64,000 nt of DNA from Phycisphaerae bacterium (lineage in GTDB: Bacteria > Planctomycetota > Phycisphaerae > Phycisphaerales > UBA1924), in assembly GCA_030432905.1 (NCBI GenBank), contig JAUILU010000001.1, forward strand, positions 1-64,000. Reading direction: 5' to 3'. The notes beneath the pieces are model-generated. The model ran no database searches. It was not told the origin of the DNA and saw only the letters and a list, made by a program, of their open reading frames with translations. Shown one piece after another: positions 62,050-64,000 of the stretch. The position numbers were made by a program, and so were the translations under genes. Position 1 is the stretch's first letter, and the number at the start of each line of letters is the position of its first letter.

Positions 62050-63721
62050 AGACCTGCCATTGCTGCCTACGCCTCGCATCCGAGAGTCGCTCCCGGGGCT
62101 AACTGATCCTGGGGTGAAACCGGTCATCGAGACTGCGGTGGCCGGCTTTGCACGTCATGATGAATACGAGATCGTTGCAACGAACAAGATCATGATCCGA
62201 GCGCAGGGTGATACAGGCGTCAGGGCGGCTTTGCAGACGCTCAGTCAGATTCGCGCATCGGCGACGAGCGAGTTGCAAGCGTTTCGCATTCGCGATTGGG
62301 CCGCGTTCGCAAACCGGGGATTTATGCTCGATGTCTCGCGCGACCGCATCCCGACAATGCCCGAGCTTAAGAAACTGGTGTCGCTGCTCGCTTCATTGAA
62401 GTACAACCATCTCCAGCTCTACATCGAGCACACGTTCGCGTACGCGGGTCACGAAGCGGTCTGGGGATCATTCGACCCGATCATGCCCGAGCAGATCGGG
62501 CAGCTCGAATCGTGTTGCAACAAAGCGGGCATCGAACTCGCGGCCAACCAGAACTGTTTCGGGCATCTCGCGCACTGGCTCAAACACCCGGACTACTCGC
62601 ATCTCGCAGAAACCCACAGCAGGTTCGATTTCTTCGGTATGTCACGCGAGGGACCGTTCTCGCTTTCACCAACAAACCCGGAATCAATCAAACTGGTCCG
62701 AGACTGGATCACGCAACTCCGCGAGTGTCACCACGGAAGCTGGTTTAACATCGGCTGCGACGAAACAGCCGACGTTGGTACGGGACACTCAAAGTCCCGC
62801 GTCGATCAGCTCGGCTACGCACGCGTGTACAGCGACTATATCAATCAAGTCGCAGATGTGTGCAAGGAGCACTCGTTCAAGCCCATGTTCTGGGCGGACA
62901 TCGCGGCAAGTAACCCAGAATCACTCTCGCTCCTCGACAACTCGATGACCGCTCTCGTCTGGGGCTACGAGCCGGACAGCATGAAGGGCGAAACACTCGC
63001 TGCGCTGAGCGATCACGGCTTCGGATCGTGGGTGTGCCCGGGCACAAGCTGTTGGCGTTCGTTTACGGGCCGAACCGCGGAACGGAAAGCCAACATTCAC
63101 TCCGCCGCGAACGTAGGTGTGGAAAACGGCTGCACCGGTTTCATGCTGACAGCATGGGGCGACCTCGGTCATCGCCAGCAGTGGCCGATCACGCTTCGAG
63201 CCATCGCTGACGGTGCGCAGTCAGCGTGGACGGGAGGAGGTGCTGCAAACCAAGACGCTGTCGATATGCACGTCTTTGATTCGCCTGCATCCGGGATCGC
63301 CGACTGGCTCGATGAGCTCGGCGATGCAGACATTGCACTACGCAAAGAAGACACAGATACCGGTTTGCCCCGGTTGCTCAACGCCTCGGCATTCTTCCAT
63401 GAACTTCACCCTGCGCATGAATCAATACCTAGCCGCGGTTCGCTCAAGCAATGGCAGCACATCCGTAATCGGCTTGAGTCGCTCAGAGGGTCGATTCCCG
63501 CACCGGCAGATCGGCAACTCGCGCGAGAGCTGGCGCATTCGCTCCGCTGCGCAGAATTCGCAGCGGCCACTGCCATGATGCGAAGAGGTGGACCCGTTGC
63601 GACAGGTCTCGATGATCTCATCGCCGAGCATGAATCGCTCTGGCTTCTGCGTTCCCGCCCCGCTGGCCTTGAAGTCAGCAGCGGTTACTACCGAGCTTTG
63701 CAAGTAGGAAGGGCAACATAG
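62039..63721 (+). CDS. GH20-like beta-N-acetylhexosaminidase
   Basis: 560 residues from ATG 62039, overlapping the symporter by 11 nt. It has an N-terminal GH20b-like domain, then the TIM barrel with RGFMLDVSRDRIPTMPELKK, NHLQLYIEHTFAYAGHEAVW and the catalytic Asp-Glu pair in FNIGCDETADVG. No signal peptide, so it is probably cytoplasmic and acts on imported oligosaccharides. It would release terminal N-acetylglucosamine. The next gene, anmK, starts on its last base. Confidence 0.85.
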   Translation: MRIEDLPLLPTPRIRESLPGLTDPGVKPVIETAVAGFARHDEYEIVATNKIMIRAQGDTGVRAALQTLSQIRASATSELQAFRIRDWAAFANRGFMLDVSRDRIPTMPELKKLVSLLASLKYNHLQLYIEHTFAYAGHEAVWGSFDPIMPEQIGQLESCCNKAGIELAANQNCFGHLAHWLKHPDYSHLAETHSRFDFFGMSREGPFSLSPTNPESIKLVRDWITQLRECHHGSWFNIGCDETADVGTGHSKSRVDQLGYARVYSDYINQVADVCKEHSFKPMFWADIAASNPESLSLLDNSMTALVWGYEPDSMKGETLAALSDHGFGSWVCPGTSCWRSFTGRTAERKANIHSAANVGVENGCTGFMLTAWGDLGHRQQWPITLRAIADGAQSAWTGGGAANQDAVDMHVFDSPASGIADWLDELGDADIALRKEDTDTGLPRLLNASAFFHELHPAHESIPSRGSLKQWQHIRNRLESLRGSIPAPADRQLARELAHSLRCAEFAAATAMMRRGGPVATGLDDLIAEHESLWLLRSRPAGLEVSSGYYRALQVGRAT

Positions 63722-64000
63722 TGCCAAGCCAGCGTCTTATCGCGGGTGTCATGACCGGCACGAGCATCGACGCGATCGATGTTGCGGTGGTGAACATCAC
63801 CGGCTCCGGACTCAATATCGGAGTCGAGGTGTACTCGTTCGCATCGTTCCCGTTGACGAGCCTTGCCGATGACCTGCGAGAGCTTGCCAGCGGCAAGTCG
63901 AAATCGCCCTGTGAGATAGCAGAGATCGAACTGCAACTTGGCGAACAGATCGCGGCCTCACTCGGTGTGCAGGGCTGCACCGATCTGCTCGATCTCGCTG
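63721..64000 (+). CDS. anmK: Anhydro-N-acetylmuramic acid kinase (3' end outside window)
   Basis: The first 93 codons, starting at GTG 63721, which shares a base with the preceding TAG. The N-terminal motif IAGVMTGTSIDAIDVAVVNI is the AnmK hallmark (phosphate-binding MTGTS plus catalytic Asp). It phosphorylates and opens 1,6-anhydroMurNAc to MurNAc-6-phosphate in murein recycling, supporting the idea that this operon deals with cell-wall amino sugars. Confidence 0.9.
   Translation, partial: MPSQRLIAGVMTGTSIDAIDVAVVNITGSGLNIGVEVYSFASFPLTSLADDLRELASGKSKSPCEIAEIELQLGEQIAASLGVQGCTDLLDLA

Overview
This 64 kb window is high-GC chromosomal DNA that I read as Planctomycetota, most likely class Phycisphaerae. 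The evidence is two secreted proteins ending in the paired-EF-hand GC-type dockerin tail (...PTDFSAWVGNYNAGCP), a protein with the H-X9-DG type C-terminus (NVGFADGHVE), a PEP-CTERM-like VPTPG...RRRR tail, an ECF sigma factor overlapping a Ser/Thr kinase, giant cadherin-repeat proteins, and genes packed with 1-4 nt stop/start overlaps. There is no rRNA and no CRISPR array. Three tRNA genes are present: Val-GAC, Pro-GGG and Val-CAC.

Layout. 1-12 kb: the 3' part of a giant cadherin/carbohydrate-binding surface protein, followed by a PilZ protein, a GAF-like plus HlyD-like membrane protein and an M50 (site-2-protease type) plus HlyD-like membrane protein. This looks like a c-di-GMP-linked surface-protein export or processing cluster. 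12-18.7 kb: an OppC-like permease, an OppD-like ATPase, a glycosyltransferase, xseA, xseB and a prepilin peptidase, nearly all translationally coupled. 18.8-22.4 kb: an OmpA-family lipoprotein, then a secreted two-domain fasciclin protein, an ECF sigma factor and an RskA-like anti-sigma factor. This has the same gene content as the mycobacterial SigK/RskA/MPT70-83 regulon, with a shared upstream motif before the fasciclin and sigma genes.

22.5-25.8 kb: a 3.3 kb integrated element in the 3' end of tRNA-Val(GAC), bounded by 16 bp direct repeats. It carries a tyrosine integrase broken by one in-frame TAA ahead of its catalytic Tyr, an excisionase-like gene, a ribbon-helix-helix repressor with duplicated candidate operators, one AT-rich divergent cargo gene of unknown function, and three small unknown genes.

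25.9-42 kb: a beta-propeller/dockerin protein, secreted M1, M28 and S9 peptidases, QueD, a zinc-binding lipoprotein (ZnuA-like) coupled to a LolCD/MacB-type ABC transporter, a PEP-CTERM-like protein, gap and pyrC. 42-50.5 kb: a 1593-residue FG-GAP/dockerin protein divergent from an ECF sigma/Ser-Thr kinase pair. 50.5-56.1 kb: hutH and hutU (histidine to urocanate to imidazolone propionate), separated by an oppositely oriented large exported protein. 56.1-64 kb: a glycan/amino-sugar catabolic cluster with a GHL10/DUF187 lipoprotein, ROK kinase, sugar isomerase-like protein, Gfo/Idh/MocA oxidoreductase, sodium/solute symporter, GH20-like hexosaminidase and the start of anmK. It plausibly takes up and recycles chitin- or murein-derived amino sugars.

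All calls come from reading the sequence; no database search was run. No stretch over about 300 bases lacks a gene or element; the longest spacers are 46705-46973 and the junction regions of the mobile element.
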